This document shows positions 11,571 to 23,718 of a DNA stretch of 64,000 nt, piece by piece (the first letter of the stretch is position 1; every line of letters begins with the position of its first letter). The translations under genes and the position numbers were made by a program. A model generated the notes under the pieces. The model searched no databases. It saw only the letters and a program-made list of their open reading frames with translations, and was not told the DNA's origin. The stretch is from Paramecium sonneborni. Taxonomy: Eukaryota; Ciliophora; Oligohymenophorea; Peniculida; Parameciidae. The stretch covers positions 250,925 through 314,924 of the forward strand of contig CAJJDN010000024.1 in the NCBI GenBank assembly GCA_905182985.1, in the 5' to 3' direction.

Positions 11571-13022
11571 ATGGGTTGTGAAAATAGTATTGCCATTATT
11601 TTACCTTTTGAGGATACTATTAGAACATAAAATTGTTTTCGAAACTAAAATTGTAACAAATGTGGAAAATATAATTTAAATTTACTTTAAGCTAAATGTG
11701 GACATTATTATCATATGAGTTGTCTTATTGAAAAGAGAATGGAGTCTAAATTATGTTAATGTAATAATCATATTGGTAAGTTAAACCTAATTGATTAAAA
11801 TGCACATATGTTTTTTCTTAAAGAATAAGTAAGAATCATACCCTAATTATATTATCAATAAAATAATAAGAATTATCAATTTGTTTTTTGTTCTGGTAAA
11901 CAATGTTGCTTTTTTTTTATTTATGTGCCTTAATTCAATTTTAATTAAAGTAAAGAATATTTTTGTGATGTTTGTAATAGAATGAGATTATATAATGAGT
12001 AGATTTGTTAAAGCATTGATGAAAATTAGATTCCTCTAAAACTATAAATCTATCCTTAAATTGTTTCTAACTTTGTAACACCAAAAAAATCCAATAAAGG
12101 ATGGATTAAATTAATTTGTGGTCATTATTGGAATAAATAGGAATTATTTTAATTCTATTAAATTTCATTGAGATCTATATGCTATTGCTAATAACGATAT
12201 AGTGTTAAAGTATTTGATAAATCAGATTTATAATTAGAATCTGATTATATCTCATAGAAATCAAAATCTAAGTTAATCTATTAAAAATAAGATGTAAACA
12301 AAATTCATCAAAATCAACTAATGAGAATTTTATAATCTTCAAAATACAACACTTAATTTTGTAAAAATAATTGTGGATTCTTATATATAGAGAATATGGA
12401 ATAAGATAATAGTAATCCTTTATGTTTCAATTGTGATTTCTGTCAAAAATGTCATTCACCACTCTTTTCAAATTTCATCAAAATGAATGATTGTAATCAT
12501 TCTTTACACCTTTTATGTGCTTCTGAATTAATCAACACTGAAAAACTTGGTGAATCAAAGTGTGTTTGCGGAAAATTGATGAATAATTAAACTAAAATTA
12601 ACTTAAATGTTGAATGTATTATTTGTCATAAATATGACCATGTTCTAAAATTATTGGATTGTCAACATTATATTCATTTGAATTGTTTTGAAAAAAATCT
12701 CTTTTTATTTAAATCTTTTTGTTGTTTTATTTGCGAAATTCCAATGCTTACTTTCTTATCAGATAAAAATGTTTAATTCAAGAAATTAAAAGAAGTAAGA
12801 ACTGATTACGAATTATAAAATTTTTGTTTTATTTGCTAAACTTAAATTGAAGAAATTCTTACTGAGATTTAGTGCAAACATAAAGTTCATTAATCTTGTT
12901 TAAAGAAAAAGAAATTAGAATTAATAAAATATAAAGATTAAGTTTTGAAATGTTTATGTGGATAATAAATTCATTGATCTTATTAATAGCTAATACAAAT
13001 ATAATTTTATTATAATAAATGA
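11571..13022 (+). CDS. Multi-RING-like Cys/His-rich protein
   Basis: Intronless, 483 aa. It begins MGCENS, a good N-myristoylation signal with an adjacent Cys for palmitoylation. Repeated zinc-binding clusters follow: CNKCG ... AKCGHYYHMSCL ... LCQC near residue 25-65, CFNCDFCQKCHSP ... DCNHSLHLLCA ... CVCG about two-thirds along, CIICHKYD ... DCQHYIHLNCF ... CCFICE next, and CFICQTQIEE ... QCKHKVHQSCL ... CLCGQ at the end. The C-x2-C ... C-x-H-x3-H-x2-C pattern is RING-like, so E3 ubiquitin ligase activity at a membrane is plausible but not shown. A tandem of so many clusters is unusual. Confidence 0.82.
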
Positions 13023-13074
13023 TTTGCAATATATTTACCATTTATTATTATTTAATAATAACTAACTTAAAGTT

Positions 13075-15476
13075 ATGCTCCCAAAGAAATAACACTAAAA
13101 AACATAATCAACAGAGTTATCAAATCAGGCATTAATGAATTATTTATCAACTAGAGAAGCTCTAAATATTAGAATGTCGAATTCTCCAACATTTTAATTG
13201 GAGTAAAAAGTATAAATTATTGTACTCAAAAAAGAAATAAATTGGTCCTCAATAAAGTCCTTTGTTGAAATCAAATAGTTCTTAACCAAACCTAAAAATA
13301 TCACAATAACAGTAATTAAACACAATATTTAGATAAAATTCAAGAAAAATATAATAATAAAATGTGCTTAAATAGAGAGGGTTCATGTCACCCAAAATAG
13401 TTAGTTAAGAAAAAATTACTTAGAAAATATAAGTTAATAGTAATGGAAATCATATGAAAACACAACCTTAATCTCATTAAAATTCTTAAACAAAAATTAA
13501 ATCCATAGATAATATATTAGATGAATATCCGATTACATGTAAAGAAATATAGTTAATATTTCAAAGCACCAAAACAACTATTTTAATAAGATATTCTAAA
13601 AGCAATACCAATCTCTGGATCTAGTAAAGCAGATTAAAATTTAAAATAAAAAGCTTCATAAGCAATTTAAGAAATAAAATAAAAATAATCAATAGATCTT
13701 GTATCTAGATTGAATTTTCAAAAATCTTCAGCTATATAGAGTGCAAAAAATTAATTACAATAAGTACCAACCTTAGGATAATTAGAAGGTTAATTAAAAG
13801 TTCATTAAAAATCAAATAGTGCATAATTTATTGAAACATAAAAATTTTAAACTCATGCTAGTTCTTAACCTTTAATAGAATTTACATCTGATAAAAAAAA
13901 ACCAATTACTACTAGGTATATAATAAAATAATAAAAATAGGAAATATTAATAAGAATTCATAACAATAATAGTTTAATATAAATAATTTAAATAAAAAAT
14001 GACAATTGATATTTCGACAAATAATATATCTTGGCTTTTAGAAACAATAAAATAAGAAATAATGAATAATTTTGGAAATTCATATTAACCTATAATTGGG
14101 ATAAAAACAGGGAATATTTCAATACCAGTAGATTATATACTTTCCAAAATTGAAAGACCTTTATCTCTATTATCAAATTGTCCTGTATAACCTTTAATTA
14201 TTGAACCATTTTTAAATGTTGAATAAGAATTGAAATAATGTAAAGTTAGTTTGAAAGATTTTGAATTTATTAGATGTATTGGTGTAGGAGGATTCTCTAA
14301 AGTTTATTTAGTTAGAGAAAAAAAGACAGGCTTATTTTATGCTATGAAACTTATTGAAAAAAAGCCTATCATGTAATAAAATAAATAAAATATTATATAA
14401 AATGAGAGAGATATTATGTTTAATTTAAATCATCCCTTTATTGTTAAAATGTAATATGCATTTGAGTCTAGAAGATATTTAGTTTTCGTATTAGAATATT
14501 GTTCTGGAGGAGAATTATTTTATCTTCTTAGAAAAGTATTTATATTCAATAAATAAAGGTTAAAAGAATGAGTGAAGAAGAAGCATTTTTTTATTTTGCA
14601 GAAATCTGTTTGGGAATGAAGAATTTACATGATAATAATATAATTTATAGAGATATCAAACCTGAAAATATTTTAATAGATTTTGATGGTCATGTTAGAA
14701 TTGCTGATTTTGGTTTATCTAAACCTCATATGGAAAATGAAGATGTAGCTTATTCATTTTGTGGATCACCTGAATATATGGCTCCTGAAATGTTATTAAA
14801 ATAAGGTCATACATTTTAATTGGATCTTTATTGTTTAGGAGCCTTATTATATGAATTAATAACTGGTTTACCACCTTTTTATTCAAGGAATACTGATGAA
14901 ATATATTAGAAAATACTTAATTAAAAATTAAGTTTTCCTTCTTAAATACCAATGTCATCACTCTTAAAAGATTTATTAAGTAATTTATTAGCTAAAACAC
15001 CTAAAAAAAGAATAGATAATATTGATTCATTATTAAAACATCCATGGATGACTTAATGGAGTGAGAAAAATCTGTATAAAGATTTATTATTGAAGAAAAT
15101 TGAACCACCTTTTAAACCTGATTTTTTTTCATTTAATTTTGATGAGGAAGAATTTGGAAAAGGAGAAAATGAATTTCTATCACAAATCAGACCATTATAA
15201 TTAAATTTATTAGAAAATTTTCCTAAAGAAATTTTACTTAAAAATTTTTATTATAATCATAACGAATGTAATTTTGCTGAAAGTACTGGTGGTACTAATC
15301 AAAATGCAAAATTACAAGAAGAATAACAATAGTAAGGAACTTAAAGATAAAAATCAAAAAGACTTAATACATTTGATGATGAAAATACAAATTTTGTAAA
15401 TGAATAAAAAGTTTTCTTACTAAATTAATTGAGACTATAAACAGAGAATGAAATAAAAAGAAAATCTGCATTATGA
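13075..15476 (+). CDS. AGC-type protein kinase, long N-terminus
   Basis: Four introns (13210-13234, 13539-13566, 13916-13940, 14536-14558) give 766 aa. Residues 1 to about 280 are Gln/Ser/Lys-rich and low complexity. They are followed by a possible ubiquitin-like hairpin-helix segment and a complete kinase domain: GVGGFSKVYL glycine loop, AMKLIEK with the ATP lysine, IIYRDIKPENILID catalytic loop, ADFGLSKP and a CGSPEYMAPE activation segment typical of AGC kinases. A C-terminal Q-rich tail follows. Without intron 3 the upstream frame stops at 14007-14009 and the kinase could start at ATG 13999. Splicing joins both in frame, so I prefer one gene. Confidence 0.85.
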
Positions 15477-15534
15477 TTAATAAATATTAGATGTATTTTT
15501 TATGCTTATTACTTTAATAAATGTACTTTCAGAA

Positions 15535-15976
15535 TCATTATTATCTTCTTTATCCTCTTCTTGGTTATTTTTATTATTTTTCTTCAACAACAGGTTCATC
15601 AATGGGAATATCAATTTCCAAACCAGCTTTTTCAAGCATTCTTTTAACATCTTAATCACCTCTAAGATTATCAATATCAATAGATGATTTTTCAGGAACG
15701 TAATCTAATCTTCTTTCTCTTTCCTCTTCTTAAATCTATACTTTGAAATGAAATCATTACTTTAAGTGAGATGCCCTTAACAGATCCAGTTTAAATTCTC
15801 TTCAAAAGATGTGTAGCAAATCCAGCAATTTTATTTCTCAATTTTTTTGATGGCACTTATCCAACTTCTGATAGGATCTTTTTATTGAAATGAAAATCTG
15901 AAGTGAGTTTCATATAGTATTTTTCAATTAGGACTTTTGCTGCCTTCTTAACTGTCTTATTTCTAACTCTTCCCAT
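15535..15976 (-). CDS. RPS17: 40S ribosomal protein S17 (eS17)
   Basis: Small-subunit ribosomal protein. One 25-nt intron (15736-15760) gives 138 aa. The sequence begins [20 protein letters not shown] and continues with [34 protein letters not shown] and [15 protein letters not shown], all diagnostic of eS17. The C-terminal tail ends in a Gln/Arg-rich stretch before TGA, slightly longer than in animals. It is convergent with the AGC kinase (58 bp). Identification is firm. Confidence 0.95.
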
Positions 15977-16211
15977 GAATGAATTTGAAAAAAATTTATA
16001 TCTTTAATTTATGTAAAATAAATCGCAGTATAACAATAAAAATGCATTTAATACTTAATACATAATTCTTTAATACATTTCATTATATATTTTTACATTA
16101 TCATAATTTCTAAACATTAAATAAACCATTTATTAGTTAGAATGATAAATATTTTTAATTTCAAAATATTTATTAATGTTAATAGTACAAGTAAGAACAC
16201 CTAAAATAAAG

Positions 16212-16733
16212 ATGGCAACACATCGTACATAAAACAGTTAACCTACTATGCTAAATTATGGTAATTTAAATAGTTTCCATGAATTTTTTGTAAATTAATC
16301 AAGAAGTCTACAAAAAGGAGAAGGTACAAATGATAGTAGATGTAAAACTGAATCTACATAAATTGAATTAAAAGCTAATCATGCTCATAAAATATCAAGT
16401 TAATCAACAACAATAAGTTTAACCAACAGCACTAGTTATAATTAAAGATTATCAAAAAAAAATTAAAAATCTAACAGTAGTAATAAAATAATAGAAAAAA
16501 TATAACCAAAATCTGTAAATCCTTTTTAAGAGGATGAATGCACAGTTAATCAAAAATTATAATCTTAATTAAAAAAATTATTAATAAAAAGTAAGGATAT
16601 CATCAATACCTATGAAATCAATTAAAAAAAGTAATAAATAACAGAATAATAATTAAAGTAAGAGATTATTCAACTAAAAAAGATAATAGAATATTAACAA
16701 AAACAACTCAAAAAACATAATATATAATGTTGA
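16212..16733 (+). CDS. Hypothetical protein, C-terminal coiled coil
   Basis: Intronless, 173 aa. The N-terminal two thirds are Ser/Asn/Gln/Lys-rich and probably disordered. The last 50 residues (from QKLQSQLKKLL to the end) are a heptad-like Lys/Gln/Ile/Leu helix, likely a coiled coil. No family is recognised. It lies 88 bp upstream of the ankyrin-Sec7 gene on the same strand. Confidence 0.7.
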
Positions 16734-16821
16734 GAATGTTAATCTGAGTTGGATTTTCCCTAAACTTACTAAATGATTTTTTTATATAAAGTTATATATA
16801 AATTAATAAAATTACTAAATA

Positions 16822-18842
16822 ATGGGAAATACAATTTAACATAAAAGGAGAAATCCTGCAAATTGTTTAGGATGTATGGCATAAGACAACGAAACATTTG
16901 ATCCAAATGAATTACAAATAGGAATAGATGTAGATAAAGCTAGAGGTATGTAATTAGATTATTTTTAAAGGTCGAATAACATAATAATCTACAGCTTATT
17001 TAACAGAAAATGAGAAGAACTTTTTTAAGGCAGCATCAGGACGTAATTTAGGATTAATTCGATTTTATTTAAATAATGGAGTAAATATCAATATTTTGGA
17101 TGAGGATAGAACATCTCCATTGTAAGAATAGAAATTATATTAATTTTATTATAGACATATAGCATCAAGATATGGATCAATATAAGTAGTTGAAGAGTTA
17201 ATAAAAAATAATGCAAATATTGATATTACAGATATGGCAGGATGGACTCGTAGATATAATTGTCTAAATTTAAGCATTACATGTGGCAGCATTTTATTAA
17301 AGAGCTCATGTTTGTTCGGTTTTACTTAAAGCAGGTGCTGATCCTAAAATAAGAAATCGAGAAGGAAATCTTGCTTAAGATTTAGTTAGAGATAAAATGA
17401 CATCAGAAATATTTAAATCTAGTTTTATCTAATAAAATTTATGTAGTGAAAGATAATAAAAAAAAATTGATCCTATTTCAAGATAACATGAATAATATTT
17501 TTAATTTCTAAAATAATAAAGATTGTATAATTTATTTTTATTAATTAGAAAAAATCAAGATTGTAATAGTTTAAATGAAAAAGTATCATAAGGAAAAATA
17601 ATCAGTTCAAATATATCTCCAACTAAATTAATTTAATAAGAAAAAGAAAATTGCGGATATTCAGATTCTTAATGTAGATCTAACATTTCAGAAGGAAACG
17701 AATATAATGAAATTTAGGATTGTTATAAAGAATTATCTTCCAAAATTAATCGTAATTTAATTTCTCATTCTAATTCAATTCCTAAATTTTTTGATGAAAT
17801 GGTAATCATGCTTATAATATTTAGTATTCTTTAAATCAACTTGTATTAAGATAAAATGAATCTAAAGAACTTGTCAACTTACTTGATTAAGTTAAAATTA
17901 TTAAAAATGATTACAATTCTGAAAATCTTGCTTTAGATTTATTCAATCATTCTTCTATGCTAGGTTTATCATTTATGATAGCTACTTCAATTATTAAACC
18001 AACTCCTTAATCTATCATTAATTGGCTATTCTAAGATATTGAATTAAAGAACAAAGCTCAAATATCCAAGTAATATTCATATTATAATTTTAGATTATTA
18101 TGTAATATCAATTTATAAGAATAATCATAAATTTTAAAATTATTTGTTGATAAAGTAGTTATGACTGAAAATCTTATTGATTCATTATAAAGCTTATTTA
18201 GTAAATTATTAGTTTAAAATGATCCTTTTATACTTGATATTTTAGTTAAAGAATTTAGTCGAAGATTTTATGAATTTAATTTTAACAATTCAAAATGTTA
18301 ATAATTTCCATTCAAATCTGAGGAATCCTTACATATGTTCACTTTTGCTCTTGTTATTTTAGATATTGAAAATAATAAATATGAAAAAGATAATGCTTTC
18401 AAATGTTTCTTTTAAAATATTTAAAAAATTAATAATGGTGATAATTTGAGTTCCAAATTTATTTAATAGATTATTGAATAATTACAATCAAAATAAATTG
18501 TTAAATTGAGTGATTAATTTCATGAAAATTTATTGTATAATCTTTTTAATCATTATTGTACTCCTATTATACTGTAAGAATAAAAAGTATTATTTTATAG
18601 TTAAATTATAGAATCAGATTTAAAAATGGAAATTGTATATTATTAGTGATATTTGTTTATTACTAAAGGATGGAAAGATGATAATCCTCTCAGCTTCGAA
18701 GAATGACATATAAATCAATTAATTAGAGGTTATAATTTAGGGTAAATAGAACTCCTAATTGGTATATTTTGTATGTAAAGATGATTAAACCTTTATTTTA
18801 AAAACAAAAAATAAGAAACTCAAATTTGTTAACCTTTAATGA
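16822..18842 (+). CDS. Ankyrin-repeat/Sec7-like ARF-GEF protein
   Basis: Five introns (16946-16970, 17122-17154, 17250-17274, 17802-17824, 18635-18668) give 626 aa. It starts MGNTIQ, a possible N-myristoylation site. Residues about 50-160 form three ankyrin repeats (SPLHIASRYGS, TPLHVAAFYQRAHVCSVLL). About residues 320-560 align by pattern with a Sec7 domain, including KPTPQSIINWLFQD, HMFTFALVILDIENNKYEKD and INNGDNLSSKFIQQIIE, and a short PH-like tail follows. Sec7 domains exchange GDP for GTP on ARF GTPases. The usual FRLPGEAQ loop with its glutamic finger reads roughly LLVQNDPF here, so catalysis may be weak or lost. Domain order is seen; function is inferred. Confidence 0.75.
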
Positions 18843-18884
18843 TACTATTTGAATTGTATTATTTTATTAAAACATTTTAATAAT

Positions 18885-19791
18885 ATGTTATTAATATTAT
18901 ATTTTGCATTGATCAAAGCATAAATATATACCCACACATTTTTAATATTAGATTAATAAAATAGTGTAAGAATTAATTTATCATTTTCAGATTGGGTTAC
19001 CAAATTATTTAAATAGATAATTAATAAGAACTAATCACAATTATATACCTAATTTGCAAGATTAAAATGTTAAGAAGAATATTTTAAATTCTAATTTTTC
19101 TAATTATTACAATGACACGAGATTTTCATATGGTAAAACAAAATTAAATCCAGAAATTACATATATAAAAAATTAAGCTATAGTTGTTTACTATCAATAT
19201 TAAAATATGTTTACTAATAACGAATTAAAAGAATAGTATGAAGAATTGAAAAAATATTATTTTACTGATTCTTTTTATATTCTCATTCATCATAAAGTAG
19301 ATAAATATTTAACTTAAAATATATTGTTCTCAACAAACCCAGTTAAGTACATCAAAGAGTTTTCTTAAAAATTAGAATTCATAGAATTTCAATAATAGTA
19401 TAATTTTACTAATGAAGTAATAAAGTTAATAACTCATAAAAGTTAGTGTAATGATTTACAAGAATATATATCATCTATTAGAGATTACGATTAGTTTAAA
19501 TAAATAAATAATAAATTTCAATAAATTAACTAAATCTAAACATGGATTGATAATTGGATAATCAGTAATAACTCTGAATTTGCATAATTATTGTTTGATT
19601 AACATATTACAGCGATAGAAGAACTATTGAATGAATTTAAGTAAACATGTTAATAGAATAATGTAATTTTCTAATTTAATATTGATAATTACTAATTTAC
19701 AATACTATCTATTTGTTTGATAATGTTTATAGTGATAAAACATTTTGCCTAAAATTTCACATTTGAAGATGATAAAGATAAATTTGTTTGA
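18885..19791 (+). CDS. Type I membrane protein, unknown
   Basis: One 25-nt intron (18966-18990) gives 293 aa. The N-terminus MLLILYFALIKAQ is a clear signal peptide. A polar Asn/Gln/Tyr-rich luminal region follows, and one hydrophobic segment, FTILSICLIMFIVI, lies just before the C-terminus, leaving a short acidic tail. The topology therefore suggests a secreted-pathway single-pass protein. A few regions (ELKEQYEELKKYYF) look helical. No family is recognised. The ATG lies 42 bp after the ankyrin-Sec7 stop. Confidence 0.75.
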
Positions 19792-19959
19792 ATCAAAATA
19801 TATTTGTGTTTAAATGAGATTATGAAATAAAATAATATTAATGAAAATCATTTATTTAATAATAATTTAGCATCATCCATACTTGTGGTTAGATATTCAA
19901 ATCTTTTTTATTTTTCTGTAAACCAATTAGGTATTAATCTATTTTTATTAGTTTGATAT

Positions 19960-21365
19960 TCATTTAATTATAATTCTTCTAAAATAAAAAATAGATAATA
20001 ATAAAATACCTTTTGTAAAGTTAAATAGATTAGGTAAAGATTTGGAATTGATTTTGATATTTGGTTATTTTAATTCTTAAAAGAAAGGATGAAGTAGAAT
20101 ATCAAAAGCAGATATTCTTTAATTGGGATCATAAACAAAGATTTTTTCTAATAAATCAACTAATTAATCATTTTCAATTTCTGAAAATCTTTTAGCCATA
20201 GGAAATTTAGGAATTTCTGGCATTTTGAGATCTAAGATTGAAGATCTGAGATTTTTCATTTCTTATAGAGTAGGTGTTCCAAGTAATCTAATAATATCTG
20301 CCATAGTTTCAACTGTATTAGTTCCATTAAATAATTATTTACCTAGAAAACATTCAGCTATAATACAACCCAAACTCCAAATATCAACTTACTAATTATA
20401 TAATTTAGAACCTAATAATAATTCAGGTGCTCTATAATTTCTTTCACCAATATAATTTGGAGAAGGTATAGATGTAAATAATTATTTAGCGCTGTTGAAA
20501 TCACAAAGTTAGACACTTAGTGAATCTACATCAATCAATACATTTCTGGGATTTAAATCTCTATGAGTAATATTTTTATGATGCAAATAAGATACTGCTC
20601 TAACAATTTAATAAATAAATAATTTGAATAAGATTTGTTTAGCTTTCTTTTCTTATTTAGCTTGATTAATAAATTTAGGATCTATTACTTTAGTATTCTC
20701 TTACACATTTTAGTGTTTATAGAATTACTATAAGAAGGATCTTAGATTACAACTCATTAAAGGCATAATCTCATATAACATAGGTCTATTATCCTATATA
20801 ATGTAAGAGATTATACATTAGTTTTGTCATAAATTACATAATGATGTTTTAATTCTATTATATTAGGATGTCTTAATTATTTAAGATAATATATTTCTTT
20901 TGTGCATTTATTCATATTAACTTTACTTATTTTAAGGGCATAGTAATTAAAATGTCCTTCTATTAATATTCTATATACTTAGGTATTACTACCCTCGTAT
21001 ATAACTCCTTTTTTAGCAATACTACTTTCAGATATTACACTTTAAGTGCTTTAATTATATTTTAAATTATGTCCACTTGATTTCATTTTATAATCAACTG
21101 ATGAAGACATTTAACTATTGTTATTAATTATTTATCTAGTTGTTTTATCAACTGATTTTGATTATATTTTTTTCATTTTTGATTATTTCATTTGATTAAA
21201 GTTTTTTTTATATTGTTAATATTCAAACAGTGTTTTGTGAATAGGATCAGAATATTTAATTAATTTTGTTGTATCAATTAATGGCTTAATATTCTCAACT
21301 TAAGTTAATTAAGGTTAAAATTTAGAGTTTCTTTTAAAGAGACTTATTTAATTATCTGAAAACAT
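19960..21365 (-). CDS. GSK3-like kinase with altered catalytic motifs
   Basis: One 23-nt intron (20794-20816) gives 460 aa. After about 135 Ser/Lys/Gln-rich residues comes a CMGC kinase domain closest in pattern to GSK3/shaggy: YALKIS with the ATP lysine, RHPNII, IGERNYRAPELLLGS, VDIWSLGCIIAECFLGK and ETMADIIRLLGTPT. Two key motifs are changed. The catalytic loop reads HRDLNPRN (about 20550-20572), with Asn where Lys is usual, and the DFG motif reads DFN (DFNSAK, about 20492-20506). The glycine loop is also poor. The catalytic Asp and metal Asp remain, so activity could be reduced rather than absent. Confidence 0.85.
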
Positions 21366-21389
21366 TATTAAAATAAATTATTAAATTAA
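21366..21389. promoter_or_regulatory. 24-bp divergent start-to-start region
   Basis: Only 24 bp separate the ATG of the minus-strand kinase from the ATG of plus-strand eIF3f. Promoter elements and both 5' UTRs must overlap the neighbouring gene or be almost absent. Confidence 0.6.
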
Positions 21390-22240
21390 ATGTAATAAAC
21401 TAATGTACATCCATAAGTGCTATTAAGCATTTCTTCATAAATTTTGGCTAACAAAGTCAATTTTCCTAGCAAAACTATTCATGCTGGTATTTTGTTAGGC
21501 TTTTTCAATGCCAAAATTAATAAGACTGATATTTTTGATTCATTTGAGATCAGTTATTCAGGAAAAGATGAACTCAATTAAAATGAAGTTGAATTTCTAA
21601 AAGAGAGATAATAATTAAGATTAAAAGGAGATAAATGGAATCTCTTTAAAAATTTAGATATTGTAGGTTTAATTAATTACTATTATTATAGGATGGTATA
21701 TCACAGATAACAATCCTCATAATTATTTAAAACTTCATAAATAATTGTAAACTTTAACTGAATCAGAAATTTAAGAAAATTAAACATCTTTCTTTAAATA
21801 TTTATTATGTTTTGATCCACTTACTACTTAAACAACTTTGTTTGAACTTGAAGATAATAAAATGTAAATATCATAAAGTAAAATTGAACCTCAATCAGAA
21901 GAAATGATAGGCATTACATCATTATTTTCATAACAAAAATCATAATCAAATAAAAAGTATGATCTTAGGGTTAATTCATAACTTTAAATGATTACTTTCT
22001 TAGAAGTATATTATTATTTCTATAATCTAATAGAAAATGCTATAAAAATTATTGTAATAATTAGATGATCCATTAATTGTAAATGATCCTTTGGCTTTAT
22101 TAAAGATTAATGAAGTTTTAATTTCATTTCCATAAATTAATCAATAAAACATAGAATAAGACTACTTTAAACTTTTAATAATCAGCTACTATTGTGCAAT
22201 ATTAAAATTAGATATAACAAAAATTAGGAAATAGGATTGA
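21390..22240 (+). CDS. EIF3F: Translation initiation factor eIF3 subunit f
   Basis: Two introns (21667-21691, 22006-22033) give 265 aa. The N-terminus NVHPQVLLSI, the HAGILLGFF strand and DIVGWYITD are an MPN domain. The JAMM metal motif HxHx10D is absent, so this is an MPN-minus scaffold protein. The C-terminal part (DPLALLKINEVLISFPQI ... LLIISYYCAILKL) matches the pattern of eIF3f more than CSN6 or Rpn8. eIF3f is part of the eIF3 complex that recruits mRNA to the 40S subunit. The first intron starts GTTT, less usual here, but splicing it is needed to make VGWY. Confusion with CSN6 remains possible. Confidence 0.72.
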
Positions 22241-22275
22241 TAAATAAAGTAATTAGAATAATAATTATAAACAAA

Positions 22276-23718
22276 TCAATAAAACAAGTTAAGTTACAGT
22301 AATAATTCTGATGTATCTTCCTTAGTATTTTCATAAGTGTAATCAAACATAATGTTGATATATGAAATAATAAATTCTTATTATTTCAGATTTTCTATAT
22401 TGAATTTCTTAAATAATTTACTAGATCTTTACATTAGTCTATGTTTTTATTCATCTACTTTTGTACTCAGTTCAATCATATTCACACAATTAGAATGTTC
22501 TATATTTGTGAAATATTCCCATTTATTATTTTGAAGATTGTAAAATGTAGTTTCCTCTTAATTTTAAACTTAGTAATAATTTGCTTTCAACGAAGATGTA
22601 TAATTTGTTATGATTGATGACATTATTGAAGATTTAGTTTAATTTTCATCATTTTCATCTAAAAGTAATTTCGATAAAGTATTATTTAACACTTTATCTT
22701 AAACTATCTATTCTAATAAATATTTTTTTGTAGATTAAAATTATTCTTTTAATATTAAAGTTAGATGAGTTTCTATGTATTAAAAAACTGATGGATATAT
22801 ATAATGAATGAGTATTTATTCATGTAAGATCTAATTTAGAAATCTATTCTCTTGAACAAAATTTAGAATTTTTTCTATATTTTTATCATATTCTCTATCA
22901 AATTCTTCATTTAATAATTCTATAAGTACTTTAAGAAAATTTTAAAAACCTTTTGAATTAGTTAGTCCAATATTCCTAGAATAATTTAATTGATATTCAT
23001 TAATAGAGATTTCTATGAAATCGTTAAAATATTGAATCAATTATTCATTTTTTTAACAATGTAACAATTAACTAATTTAAGTTTTATTTAACTAAGGCTA
23101 GATGTTGTTTCCCCATACTTTATACATAAATTCTTAAAATGTAAAATTGAAAGGGATATTTTTAAATTCATTATTATTATTCATAAAACTCAAAAGGTAA
23201 ACATTGTTCAAGATATCAATATTTTGTTTATATTGTTTCCATAATAAAGAATAGAAAAATTAATAATATTTAGGACTTATTCTGGATAAAAATAAACTAA
23301 TCTTCTTACAGTAAATATCAATTGTAAAAAATAAGTTAAGAATCTCAGAAATAAAGTTATTGTTTTTATAAAAATCTATTTTAATGTATTTTCTTAGATC
23401 TTCGAAATTAAAAAATCTGAAACTTCTTAAAAATAGTTAATATTATCTATCATTTTTAATTTTAGAGAAATTTTCATTAAAAACTTTCTAAAACTTAAGT
23501 CTTTGAATTTCTAAAATGGATTCTTCTATAATATTATTATGAAGGATGTTGTAAATTAATTAACATTCTTTTGGTATTTAATCTTTAATGATTCTTGTGC
23601 GTATAGAAAGTAATTCGCTAGAAATTTGATTAGGTAGTTATTATTGACTCACTCGTTTATAAAGTTAATAAAGATTCTTGATTTCTATTTAATCTTGTTT
23701 ACAAGCTGCTGCTCCCAT
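22276..23718 (-). CDS. Hypothetical protein with MGAAAC acylation signal
   Basis: Intronless, 480 aa. The start MGAAACKQ has Gly2 for N-myristoylation and Cys6 for possible palmitoylation, suggesting membrane anchoring. The rest is helical and rich in Asn, Ile, Phe, Leu and Gln without transmembrane segments. I recognise no domain. It is convergent with eIF3f (35 bp). An N-terminal extension is unlikely because no earlier in-frame ATG is protein-like. Confidence 0.7.

Noticed and set aside
13999..15476. AGC kinase as a separate gene starting at ATG 13999
   Set aside because: The upstream exons join in frame after a standard 25-nt intron, and the segment just before this ATG looks like the first strand of the same domain; kept only as an alternative.
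15502..15687. Plus-strand ORF over the RPS17 3' end
   Set aside because: Antisense to a firmly identified ribosomal gene.
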